The notes under the pieces were generated by a model. It did not search any database, was not told the DNA's origin, and worked only from the letters and a program-made list of their open reading frames with translations. From an uncultured Allomuricauda sp. (GTDB taxonomy: Bacteria; Bacteroidota; Bacteroidia; Flavobacteriales; Flavobacteriaceae), in assembly GCF_947495325.1 (NCBI RefSeq), contig NZ_CANLYK010000001.1:1550001-1614000 (forward strand): DNA of 64,000 nt. The letters run 5' to 3'. The translations under genes were made by a program, and so were the position numbers. Positions 7,930 to 16,608 of this stretch are shown here, one piece after another; position 1 is the first letter of the stretch, and every line of letters begins with the position of its first letter.

Positions 7930-10746
7930 GTGAATTACACTAAGAAAATATTTATTCTAGTTTCTTTAGTCATAGGAACTACAGTATTTGCACAAGAGTT
8001 GCCCCCTATACAAAACTACTCCCCTTCTGACTATAAGGCCGAAAGTCAAAATTGGGCTATCTCACAAGCCTCGGATAAAGTAATCTATTTTGCCAATAAT
8101 GAAGGATTATTAGAGTTTAATGGTGCTAAATGGACACTCTTCCCCTCACCTAACGAGACTATAATTAGATCAGTGAAAGTAGCGGGTGATAAAATATATA
8201 CTGGATGTTATATGGAATTTGGGTATTGGCAAAAAGATGATTTCGGCATGCTTCAATACACCTCTTTGTCTAAAAAAATAAAAAATGATTTTAAACAAGA
8301 CGAGGAATTCTGGAACATTTTGGATATGGATAGATGGGTAGTGTTTCAATCTCTGGATAGAATCTATATCTATGATTTAACGGACAATTCAGTTAGTTCT
8401 ATTGATTCTGACACTTCCTTGCCCAAAATATTTAACCTCAACCACAGTATTTACTTCCAAAAACTTAATAAAGGAATTTTTAAGATTGAAAATGGTAAGG
8501 ATATCTTGATTTATGACGCTAGTCCTTTTAAAGAAGATGAAATCATCAATATTTTTCAGCGCCAAGGAGATTTACTTGTTCTTACCCGTCACAATGGATT
8601 TTATAAAATTCAAGATGGCTCGATTAATAAATGGAACATAAGTGCGGATGCTTTTTTATCCAATGTAAGTACATACAGTGCTTTAAAGTTAACCGATGGA
8701 AGTTTCGTTTTGGGGACTATCTCCCATGGCTTAATTTATTTGGATAAAAATGGGAATTTGATATATCATATAGATCAAATAAAGGGGTTACGCAACAATA
8801 CTGTTTTATCCCTATATGAAGATGTTGACAATAACATTTGGCTAGGGCTCGATAACGGAATTAGCTATTTAAACCATAAATCTGCATTTAAAGTATATCA
8901 TGACAACAAAGGAGTTGCAGGTAGTGTGTATGCCTCTGTTATTAACAACAATAACTTGTATTTAGGAACAAATCAGGGGCTGTTTTATAAGGAAATCAAT
9001 AGTGAAGGTGACTTTAATCTAATCAACGGTACACAAGGCCAAGTATGGTCTTTGAACTTGATTGGACAAACCCTTTTCTGTGGCCACCATACCGGTACAT
9101 TTATCGTTGAGCAAAATAAAGCAATAAAAATAGCAGATATTCAGGGCACATGGAACATAAGCCATTTAAATGGTAATCCCAATCTGCTCTTACAAGGGAA
9201 TTATGATGGCCTTTATGTTCTGGAAAAGTTAAATAATGAATGGAATATTAAAAATAAAATTGAGGGGTTTAACCATTCGTCCCGTTATTTTGAGACATTA
9301 GGAGAGGATATTTTTGTAAACCATGAGTACAAAGGTGTTTTTAAAATTGAAGCTGATAGTGCTTTTTCCAGAGCAAAAAACGTATCCATGGACACTTTAC
9401 TAAAAGGTTCCAATTCTGGAATGGTCAAGTATAAAGACGACTTGCTTTATTCCTATAATAAAGGAATTTTTAAATATCACAAAAAAGATAAAAAGTTTGT
9501 TAAAGATAGTGTTCTGAGCCAAGTTTATACGGAGGGTGAATATCTATCAGGTAAAATGACGGTGGATAATAAGAATGACTATTTGTGGGTGTTTACAAAT
9601 TCCGATATCAGTTTTATATCCCATGGAAACTTATCTAATACCCCGATTATTAAGTCTATTCCGCTTACCAAAAATATACGAAGTGGAATTGTTGGATATG
9701 AAAGCGTTTCAGCCTTAGACGAAGAGGGGAAATATTTGTTTGGAACCAGTTCTGGGTATGTGACCATTGATATAGATGATTTCCGTGAAAAGGATTTCAT
9801 GGTAAATATGGGAAGCATTAGAAAAGCAGGAAAAAACACAAACAAGAATGAAAAAACCCTATTAAATAAAAGTGTGAAAGGTAGTTTTGAAAGCAGTGAA
9901 AACAGTCTAGAAATATCTTTTTTTGCGGCCAATTACATCAAATATTTAAAGCCTAACTATCAATTTCAGCTTTTAGGGATCTATCCAAATTGGAGTGATT
10001 GGTCAGAAGAATCAACAACTACCTTTGAAAACCTTCCCTTTGGTGAATATACTTTTAAGGTAAGGGCAAAAATTGGAGATAAGATTTCTGACAACATTGC
10101 AACGTATTCTTTTAAAATTGCAAGACCTTGGTATTTCTCAAATCTAATGTTGGTAGTCTATGCGATAACCACAATATTAGGTTCAATCCTTATCCACACT
10201 TTATATAGAAGATACTATCACAAACGTCAACAAGCACTAATTAAAAAGAACAAACGTGATATGGAGCTTGCCAAGGCTCAAAATGAAAAAGAAATTATAA
10301 AAATAAAAAATGAACAGCTTAAGGAAGAATTTAAAAGTAAAAGCAATGAGCTCGCGGCCTCAACGTTGAGTATCATAAAAAAGAACGAACTGTTATCAAA
10401 GGTCAAAGAACAACTCATATCAAATGTAGAGGATAAAAATTCTGTAAAACCAATAATTACCATTATTGATAAAAGTCTTAATCAGAATGATGATTGGGAA
10501 TTATTTAAGGAAGCCTTCAACAATGCTGACAGAAAATTTTTAAAGAAATTAAAGAAGGCACACCCAAATCTATCACCAAATGATATACGCTTGTGCGCAT
10601 ACCTCCGTTTAAACTTATCCTCTAAAGAAATAGCACCATTATTGAACATTTCTCCAAGAAGTGTGGAGATAAAAAGGTATCGACTCCGTAAAAAAATGGA
10701 CTTATCCCATGACGATAACTTAGTAAACTACATCCTTAAACTATAA
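7930..10746 (+). CDS. Membrane-spanning propeller/Y_Y_Y/LuxR-HTH regulator
   Basis: A 938-residue one-component sensor-regulator. A signal peptide (residues 1-21, ending FAQ) leads a long periplasmic beta-propeller of two-component-regulator type, for example NTVLSLYEDVDNNIWLGLDN near residue 290. A Y_Y_Y-like domain (YQFQLLGIYPNWSDWS, FGEYTFKVRA) follows. One membrane helix lies near 739-760, then a Lys/Glu coiled coil (765-830). A C-terminal helix-turn-helix (about 880-938, NLSSKEIAPLLNISPRSVEIKRYRLRKKM) is of LuxR/GerE type. There is no histidine kinase or receiver domain, unlike classical hybrid two-component systems. The start is GTG at 7930. It directly precedes the beta-glucan locus and is the natural candidate to control it, with glucan oligosaccharide as the likely signal. 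Confidence 0.9.
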   Translation: MNYTKKIFILVSLVIGTTVFAQELPPIQNYSPSDYKAESQNWAISQASDKVIYFANNEGLLEFNGAKWTLFPSPNETIIRSVKVAGDKIYTGCYMEFGYWQKDDFGMLQYTSLSKKIKNDFKQDEEFWNILDMDRWVVFQSLDRIYIYDLTDNSVSSIDSDTSLPKIFNLNHSIYFQKLNKGIFKIENGKDILIYDASPFKEDEIINIFQRQGDLLVLTRHNGFYKIQDGSINKWNISADAFLSNVSTYSALKLTDGSFVLGTISHGLIYLDKNGNLIYHIDQIKGLRNNTVLSLYEDVDNNIWLGLDNGISYLNHKSAFKVYHDNKGVAGSVYASVINNNNLYLGTNQGLFYKEINSEGDFNLINGTQGQVWSLNLIGQTLFCGHHTGTFIVEQNKAIKIADIQGTWNISHLNGNPNLLLQGNYDGLYVLEKLNNEWNIKNKIEGFNHSSRYFETLGEDIFVNHEYKGVFKIEADSAFSRAKNVSMDTLLKGSNSGMVKYKDDLLYSYNKGIFKYHKKDKKFVKDSVLSQVYTEGEYLSGKMTVDNKNDYLWVFTNSDISFISHGNLSNTPIIKSIPLTKNIRSGIVGYESVSALDEEGKYLFGTSSGYVTIDIDDFREKDFMVNMGSIRKAGKNTNKNEKTLLNKSVKGSFESSENSLEISFFAANYIKYLKPNYQFQLLGIYPNWSDWSEESTTTFENLPFGEYTFKVRAKIGDKISDNIATYSFKIARPWYFSNLMLVVYAITTILGSILIHTLYRRYYHKRQQALIKKNKRDMELAKAQNEKEIIKIKNEQLKEEFKSKSNELAASTLSIIKKNELLSKVKEQLISNVEDKNSVKPIITIIDKSLNQNDDWELFKEAFNNADRKFLKKLKKAHPNLSPNDIRLCAYLRLNLSSKEIAPLLNISPRSVEIKRYRLRKKMDLSHDDNLVNYILKL

Positions 10747-11061
10747 ATTCCTTTACAACTTTCCAATTACACCTCAACAATACCTATACAAAGCCAGATT
10801 TTAACTAAAATCGGCAATCCCGATATCTTGCTGGAAGCCCCGAAAATAAAGCGATTTTGTTGATTTCGTAAAAAACAAGTGTATTTTTTATGATGTATAT
10901 TTTTTGTTGAGGTCTTTTTTATGGACTTCATATTTTTTTAAGATAAGTTTAACCGTTCGTAAAAAGCAGGAGTTCCCCCAATTCTTCACAGATTTTGTTT
11001 TATCAAATCAACATACAATAACTCCTCTTTAACTAACATCAAACTAAAACTAAACATTACT
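10747..11061. other. Upstream region of the beta-glucan locus
   Basis: 315 bases without a gene between the regulator and the GH-barrel gene. It holds AT-rich DNA with T-runs and a near-consensus promoter TTTG (10856-10859), N22, TATTTTTT (10882-10889; last base differs from TAnnTTTG). Complementary heptamers AAAATCG (around 10808) and CGATTTT (around 10852) could pair in a leader RNA. No clear operator repeat was found. Confidence 0.4.
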
Positions 11062-14000
11062 ATGAAAAACAATTTACTGAGATTACTACTCTTATTGTTT
11101 ACAACTGGCATTTATGCACAAGCTGACAAGGTTGCAGTTGTAAATAATGATGATGGAACAAAATTGGTTGTCAACGGAAAGGATTTCATGATCAATGGAA
11201 TGAACTGGGACTACATTCCAATTGGCACCAACACAGTGAACGCAGCATTCTGGAAAAAGTCGGACGACATCATCAAGGCGGGACTGGACACAGAAATGTC
11301 ACTCTTAAAGAACATGGGCGTTAACGTTATTCGTCAATACACAGGTGTCCCAGCCAAATGGATACGGTATATCTATGAGAATTATGGCATCTACACAATG
11401 CTTAACCATTCCTTCGGTCGTTATGGACTTACATTGAATGGTGTCTGGACTCCTGTAACCATTTATGATGACCCTACTACAGTAGAATTTCTAATGTCTG
11501 AAATGGAAGAATTGGTCGAGGGTTATAAAGACACTCCTGGGCTCCTACTGTACCTATTGGGCAATGAAAATAATTACGGATTGTTCTGGGCAGGTGCTGA
11601 AACCGAAGATTTTCCAGACGATGAAGGAAGAATAAATTTTATAGGTGAAAGTCGGGGAAGACCTATGTATCGATTGATGAATGAGGCCGCTAAAAAAATG
11701 AAGGCTATGGATTCTTCACATCCTGTAGCTATTTGTAATGGTGATGTTTTATTCATTGATATCGTTGCCGAAGAATGTACAGATGTAGACATCTATGGTA
11801 CCAATACGTATCGTGGGGCTTCTTTCGGGGATATGTTCCAAGTTGTGAAGGATAAACTCAACAAACCTGTTATGTTCACGGAATTTGGAGCTGATGCTTT
11901 CAATGCTATTGAAAATAAAGAAGACCAATTCTCACAGGCTTATTATATGGTAGAAAACTGGAAAGAAATCTATCAAAATGCAGCAGGTCTGGGAAAATCC
12001 GATAATTCAATTGGAGGTTTCACTTTCCAATTTAGTGATGGTTGGTGGAAGTTTGGTTTCGATGACAGAGAAAATGCAGATGTACATGATAATAATGCTT
12101 CTTGGTCCAATGGTGGATACGCTAGAGACTTAGCCTCTCCAGGAGCGAACAATATGAACGAGGAATGGTTTGGGATTTGTGCTAAAGGCGCTACAAACCC
12201 AAGAGGACTATACGATCTCTACCCTCGAGCTGCATATTACGCATTAAAGGATGCCCATCAGCTAAACCCATATGACGAAGGTGTAGATCTTGACTTTGTA
12301 AACAATCATTTTAGTAATATACAATTAATGGATGCAGTGCTCAGGGCGCGTGGTGATAAAGCAGCATTGACAGGTGAACAAAGTAACTTACTTCGCATCA
12401 GCAACCTTCAAGCAAAGTTCTCAACCTTCAGTACTGGAGGTAGTTTAATTACGACACCGGATACTCCTAACCCAGACGAACCTAACACCTTTCCAAATCA
12501 GTTAGGATTCGATCATATGCAGTCGTATTTTATTGGAGTAGAAGGAAACCCTGCACCTAACATGAGAGCAGAGGTAAATATGAATGTTGTTGGTAATGTG
12601 GCGCGAAACCCAATCAATGAGATTTTTTATGAGAATAACTCCCGTCCTATTGATGTGAGTACTGACCAAGGAGACGTAATTGTTTCGGATGTAAATAGAA
12701 TTCGCATATATCAAGCAGAGTTTGAATGGAACGCCAAAGAATTTGATCTAAAAGGTTTCTATAGAACAGGTCATTATCATTGGGGTTATGAAGGTGACTT
12801 TTTCGGATTGTATCCAGAAGCCAACTATGGCCCTAACCTAGATATTTACAATGGTGAAATATTAGGAATGGAAATTGACGGCAAGGGCCCTTTAAAAGGA
12901 TTGAAAGCCGCTATTGGTCCTCAATTATGGTGGGGAGCAAACCCTACGATGCTTTTCAAGTACAAAAAGCATATTGGAAAATTTGATGTAACCGGTATTT
13001 ACCATAGAGACTTTGAAACCAATCTGGTTTTTGATGAAAGTGGACGTCGGGTCTTGGATGCAAATCAAGTACGAAGTGGTGTAATCCCATTTTGGCCGAC
13101 CGAAAGGGCCACATTGGCTATTGAAAGGGAGTTCGGCAAATTTGGAGTTATGCTCGGAGGAATTTGGGCTGGAAGCCCATTAAACGGCACTTCATTTCAA
13201 GATGTTAGGGGTACGCCTGGAAATTATGTTGTTTTTGAAGATAGGATTCAATCAAGTGATAACTGGGGTGGTAAAGCTAAGCTTACCTATGAAGGTGGAA
13301 AATTCAATTGGTACGGTCAAGGGGCAATTATGGGACTTGCCGCCAATGGTGGTGCTGACCAAACAATGACTTTTACCGGTTGGAAATTAAGGGATACGGG
13401 AAGTGGTAATGTAACCAGTGTGTTTTCTGGATTTACCATAGCTACAGGAAATTTTCAGATTGCTCCTAATTTCATGTGGCAAAAACCATTGGTAGATGCT
13501 ATGCCACAAGATGTGCAGGGCCCTGGCAGGTTAAGAAACAATCTTGATGATCCCTTTTCCGTTCGAAGTAACAGACAGACCACTGCCGGTGAGATTCTAT
13601 TTACTTTCGACCCTACCCCGGGTACTTGGATGTACGAGTGGGATAACGACAGATCGGAGGATGCCAAATTCGCCATGAACCTAGGATTTGTATACCGCCA
13701 CCTGCCAACCACTATGGATTCACATATTGGTTTCAACGCCGACAGGACCTTCTTTGCTTTCCCAAATTCGGCACCAGCTCAAGACTTATGGGAAGTCCAT
13801 TCCAGAATGGTGTCCAAAATCAATTCCGACATAGGAATTATTGGGAATTTTTACTATGGCAACGGGCAAGCTAACGGAGATGATGATCGATTGATAAAAC
13901 GTTTTGGTGGAGACATCCGAATGCTCTATAAAAAATGGAAAGTACAGTACACGCAAAAAATCAACGATTGGGGACCATTTGATTACCATCGAGATTTTAA

Positions 14001-14253
14001 CTTAACGTACCCAGTACAATTGATGTTAGATATCTCCACTACACTAGGTAAGCCTGACTGGTTTATTTTGCCCAGTACCCAAATAGGTATACGTGGCACA
14101 TGGAGGTCATTAAATGAGTTTTCACCGCGCTATTTGCCAAACGCGGTACCGCCCAACACTTTTTCACAAGAACCTATAGTAAGTCCGGTTGGATTTGGTA
14201 ATGGTAACGAGTGGGAGATTATGACATATGTACACATCAACATTGGTAAATAA
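11062..14253 (+). CDS. Clan GH-A glycosidase fused to a putative outer-membrane beta-barrel
   Basis: A 1063-residue secreted protein with a signal peptide (1-20, ending IYAQ). Residues ~30-410 form a TIM-barrel glycosidase of clan GH-A (GH2/GH5/GH72-like). The start is FMINGMNWDYIPIGTN. LLGNENNYG carries the probable acid/base Glu169, and VMFTEFGADAF carries the probable nucleophile Glu274. A Pro/Asp-rich linker (TPDTPNPDEPNT) near 470-480 leads into ~570 residues. These have alternating polar/aromatic strands, Gly/Asn/Asp-rich turns and no cysteine, ending TYVHINIGK, the look of an outer-membrane porin. I infer an OM channel carrying a glycosidase on the periplasmic side. It heads the glucan locus, where SusC/SusD would normally stand. 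The precise GH family is not assigned. The barrel claim rests on pattern only. Confidence 0.8.
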   Translation: MKNNLLRLLLLLFTTGIYAQADKVAVVNNDDGTKLVVNGKDFMINGMNWDYIPIGTNTVNAAFWKKSDDIIKAGLDTEMSLLKNMGVNVIRQYTGVPAKWIRYIYENYGIYTMLNHSFGRYGLTLNGVWTPVTIYDDPTTVEFLMSEMEELVEGYKDTPGLLLYLLGNENNYGLFWAGAETEDFPDDEGRINFIGESRGRPMYRLMNEAAKKMKAMDSSHPVAICNGDVLFIDIVAEECTDVDIYGTNTYRGASFGDMFQVVKDKLNKPVMFTEFGADAFNAIENKEDQFSQAYYMVENWKEIYQNAAGLGKSDNSIGGFTFQFSDGWWKFGFDDRENADVHDNNASWSNGGYARDLASPGANNMNEEWFGICAKGATNPRGLYDLYPRAAYYALKDAHQLNPYDEGVDLDFVNNHFSNIQLMDAVLRARGDKAALTGEQSNLLRISNLQAKFSTFSTGGSLITTPDTPNPDEPNTFPNQLGFDHMQSYFIGVEGNPAPNMRAEVNMNVVGNVARNPINEIFYENNSRPIDVSTDQGDVIVSDVNRIRIYQAEFEWNAKEFDLKGFYRTGHYHWGYEGDFFGLYPEANYGPNLDIYNGEILGMEIDGKGPLKGLKAAIGPQLWWGANPTMLFKYKKHIGKFDVTGIYHRDFETNLVFDESGRRVLDANQVRSGVIPFWPTERATLAIEREFGKFGVMLGGIWAGSPLNGTSFQDVRGTPGNYVVFEDRIQSSDNWGGKAKLTYEGGKFNWYGQGAIMGLAANGGADQTMTFTGWKLRDTGSGNVTSVFSGFTIATGNFQIAPNFMWQKPLVDAMPQDVQGPGRLRNNLDDPFSVRSNRQTTAGEILFTFDPTPGTWMYEWDNDRSEDAKFAMNLGFVYRHLPTTMDSHIGFNADRTFFAFPNSAPAQDLWEVHSRMVSKINSDIGIIGNFYYGNGQANGDDDRLIKRFGGDIRMLYKKWKVQYTQKINDWGPFDYHRDFNLTYPVQLMLDISTTLGKPDWFILPSTQIGIRGTWRSLNEFSPRYLPNAVPPNTFSQEPIVSPVGFGNGNEWEIMTYVHINIGK

Positions 14254-14265
14254 AAAGATTGAAAA

Positions 14266-15687
14266 ATGAAAAATATTAGAAATATACACTTACGTTTTAT
14301 AGTTCTTTTTAGCTTGGGCATTGCTATTTTTACAAGTTGTGAAAGAGACTTTTCAGATGATGTACAGTTTGCTACATTCTCGTCCAACGGAGACATATTT
14401 ACGGATTCGCCTGTAGGGCTTACGGATGAATTCTTTGATTCTTTTGACCCTAATGAAGGTGCTAATCCCGAAGGCTTTGGTACGGATGATAATGAGGCCT
14501 TTGAAGGGTCATCTTCTATACGAATTGATGTGCCCGCACCAGATGACCCAGATGGTGGTTTTATTGGTGGTATTTTCCTGGATCGGGGTGACGGCAGAAA
14601 CCTAACCGGTTTTGATGCCTTGACCTTTTATGCAAAAGGTTCCATAACTGCTACCATTGGGGAAGTAGGCTTTGGAACTGATTTTGGGGAAAACAAATTT
14701 GCTGTAACTGCTCAGAACATACGCTTATCTACGGATTGGCGAAAAATTATCATTCCTATACCAGATCCGTCAAAATTGATACAGGAAAGGGGAATGTTTT
14801 TTTTCTCAGCGGGGACACAAACTACCAATGGTTTTGGGTTTACTTTTTGGATTGATGAGTTACGTTTTGAAAAACTGGGAACGATAGCGCAACCAAGCCC
14901 GGCTATTTTAAACGGGGTAGATGTTGTACAACAGGCCTTTACCGGATCCAACCTCTTGGTTAATGGGTTGGCTCAGACCTATAATTTGGAATCTGGGATT
15001 AACCAAACAGTAATTGCGGCACCATCTTATTTCGATTTTAATTCTTCAGATAATTCCGTGGCCATCGTAAACGAACTAGGTCAAGTTTCGGTCATTGGTA
15101 CAGGTACTACAAATATTACGGCCCAGTTGGCAGGGGTTCAGGCAACGGGCTCATTAGAGGTAACTTCTAATGGAAGCTTGGATTTTGCTCCTAGCCCAAC
15201 AAGACCGGCGGCCAATGTGAAATCAATTTTCAGCGAGTCGTATACACCAGATACACCCATCAATTTTGCTCCCAATTTTGGTGGGTCTACTACAGAAACT
15301 GTTTTAACAAACAATAATGGTGACAATGTGTTGGCTTACACCAATAATAATTTTACTGGTATCACTTTCGATAATACGGTAGACGCTTCAGGATTAACAT
15401 TTTTGCATATAGATGTTTATGTGCAGAGCGCCGGGGTTGAGGTAGGTCTCCAAATTAGGGATATTGGGGCCAACCAAGAATTAGAGACCAATACCACTAA
15501 TGGTTTGCCACAAGGAGATGATGTGGATTTTAGGTTTGACCTAACAGGATTGACCGTCGGTCAATGGACATCGTTCGACATACCCTTGGGGGGAGACCTT
15601 GCCACCCAGAAAAACAACTTGGGTGCGCTTATACTTACAGATGGCCCCGATTTCATATTTGACAATATTTACTTTTTTACGGAATAA
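14266..15687 (+). CDS. Surface lipoprotein with two carbohydrate-binding-like domains and an Ig-like domain
   Basis: A 473-residue lipoprotein (lipobox FTSC). The residues after the cysteine (ERDFSDD) are acidic, as in Bacteroidota surface-export signals. Residues ~55-200 form a jelly-roll module of the galactose-binding/CBM type, ending GFTFWIDELRFEKLG. A BIG2-like Ig domain (NSSDNSVAIVNELGQVSVIG) lies near 255-305. A second jelly-roll (about 325-473) ends DFIFDNIYFFTE. No catalytic site was seen. It sits 12 bp after the GH-barrel gene and just before the GH16 gene, so a glucan-binding surface role is likely. It is not a recognisable SusD: there are no TPR helices. Confidence 0.75.
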   Translation: MKNIRNIHLRFIVLFSLGIAIFTSCERDFSDDVQFATFSSNGDIFTDSPVGLTDEFFDSFDPNEGANPEGFGTDDNEAFEGSSSIRIDVPAPDDPDGGFIGGIFLDRGDGRNLTGFDALTFYAKGSITATIGEVGFGTDFGENKFAVTAQNIRLSTDWRKIIIPIPDPSKLIQERGMFFFSAGTQTTNGFGFTFWIDELRFEKLGTIAQPSPAILNGVDVVQQAFTGSNLLVNGLAQTYNLESGINQTVIAAPSYFDFNSSDNSVAIVNELGQVSVIGTGTTNITAQLAGVQATGSLEVTSNGSLDFAPSPTRPAANVKSIFSESYTPDTPINFAPNFGGSTTETVLTNNNGDNVLAYTNNNFTGITFDNTVDASGLTFLHIDVYVQSAGVEVGLQIRDIGANQELETNTTNGLPQGDDVDFRFDLTGLTVGQWTSFDIPLGGDLATQKNNLGALILTDGPDFIFDNIYFFTE

Positions 15688-15709
15688 TACAGACAGTTAA
15701 AAGAAAAAA

Positions 15710-16591
15710 ATGATGATGAAAATAAATTTTAATCACATTGGAACATTGCAGGCAAAAGTTCTAACATATATATGCTTTACAGCAATCGCCGCCTTTTCTA
15801 GTTGCGAAACCGATGACGAACAAACGGTGGCCAGATCGACAAACCTTGTGCTTTCTGAGGAATTTAATACCGATGGAGCACCAAACCCAGCGGTTTGGGG
15901 ATTCGATATCGGAACCGGAGAAAATGGATGGGGAAACCAAGAATTGCAGTACTACACAGACCGTACTGAAAATGTAACCATACAAAATGGCGTATTGCTA
16001 ATAACGGCCCAAGAAGAATCTTTTCAGGGTTCTCAGTATACATCCGCAAGGCTACTGACCAAAGATTTGTTCGAACAACAATATGGCCGCTTTGAAGCCC
16101 GTATTCGTTTGCCTTTTGGTCAAGGTATTTGGCCTGCATTTTGGATGCTGGGAGCTGATATTGATGAAAATCCATGGCCTGGAGCAGGAGAGATAGATAT
16201 TATGGAGTACCGCGGACAGGAACCTACCGTTCTCATAGGAAGTGTTCATGGCCCCGGCTACAGTGGTGGTGATGCCATTTCCAAGGAATATATATTAGAG
16301 AATGACCGCTTTGATACAGGTTTTCACATTTTCGGAATCGAGTGGGGTCCAGATTTTGTCAATTATTATGTTGATGATGTCCTTTATAATCAAATTACCC
16401 CGGAAGATGTAGATGAAGAAACGGATGGCGAAGGGGTATGGGTTTTTAACAAACCCTTCTATATTCTTATGAACCTAGCGGTTGGCGGCACTTTTGTGGG
16501 TTCCCCTAATGCCGAGACACAATTTCCACAAACGATGCTGATTGACTACGTTCGAGTCTATGAATTTGACGAAAGATTATTTAATAACTAA
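15710..16591 (+). CDS. GH16 endo-beta-1,3-glucanase (laminarinase) lipoprotein
   Basis: A 293-residue lipoprotein (lipobox FSSC followed by ETDDE, an acidic surface-export-like motif). The catalytic domain spans ~45-290. The GH16 signature EIDIME has nucleophile Glu161, Asp163 and acid/base Glu166. WGNQELQYYTDR, GRFEARIRLPFGQGIWPAFWMLG and HIFGIEWGPDFVNYYVDD are typical of bacterial laminarinases. It cleaves internal beta-1,3-glucan linkages, probably at the cell surface. Three ATG codons (15710, 15713, 15716) are possible starts. It lies 22 bp after the binding lipoprotein and 17 bp before the PKD lipoprotein, so the cluster is one transcript. Confidence 0.95.
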   Translation: MMMKINFNHIGTLQAKVLTYICFTAIAAFSSCETDDEQTVARSTNLVLSEEFNTDGAPNPAVWGFDIGTGENGWGNQELQYYTDRTENVTIQNGVLLITAQEESFQGSQYTSARLLTKDLFEQQYGRFEARIRLPFGQGIWPAFWMLGADIDENPWPGAGEIDIMEYRGQEPTVLIGSVHGPGYSGGDAISKEYILENDRFDTGFHIFGIEWGPDFVNYYVDDVLYNQITPEDVDEETDGEGVWVFNKPFYILMNLAVGGTFVGSPNAETQFPQTMLIDYVRVYEFDERLFNN

Positions 16592-16608
16592 ACTAACTCA
16601 ACAATACA

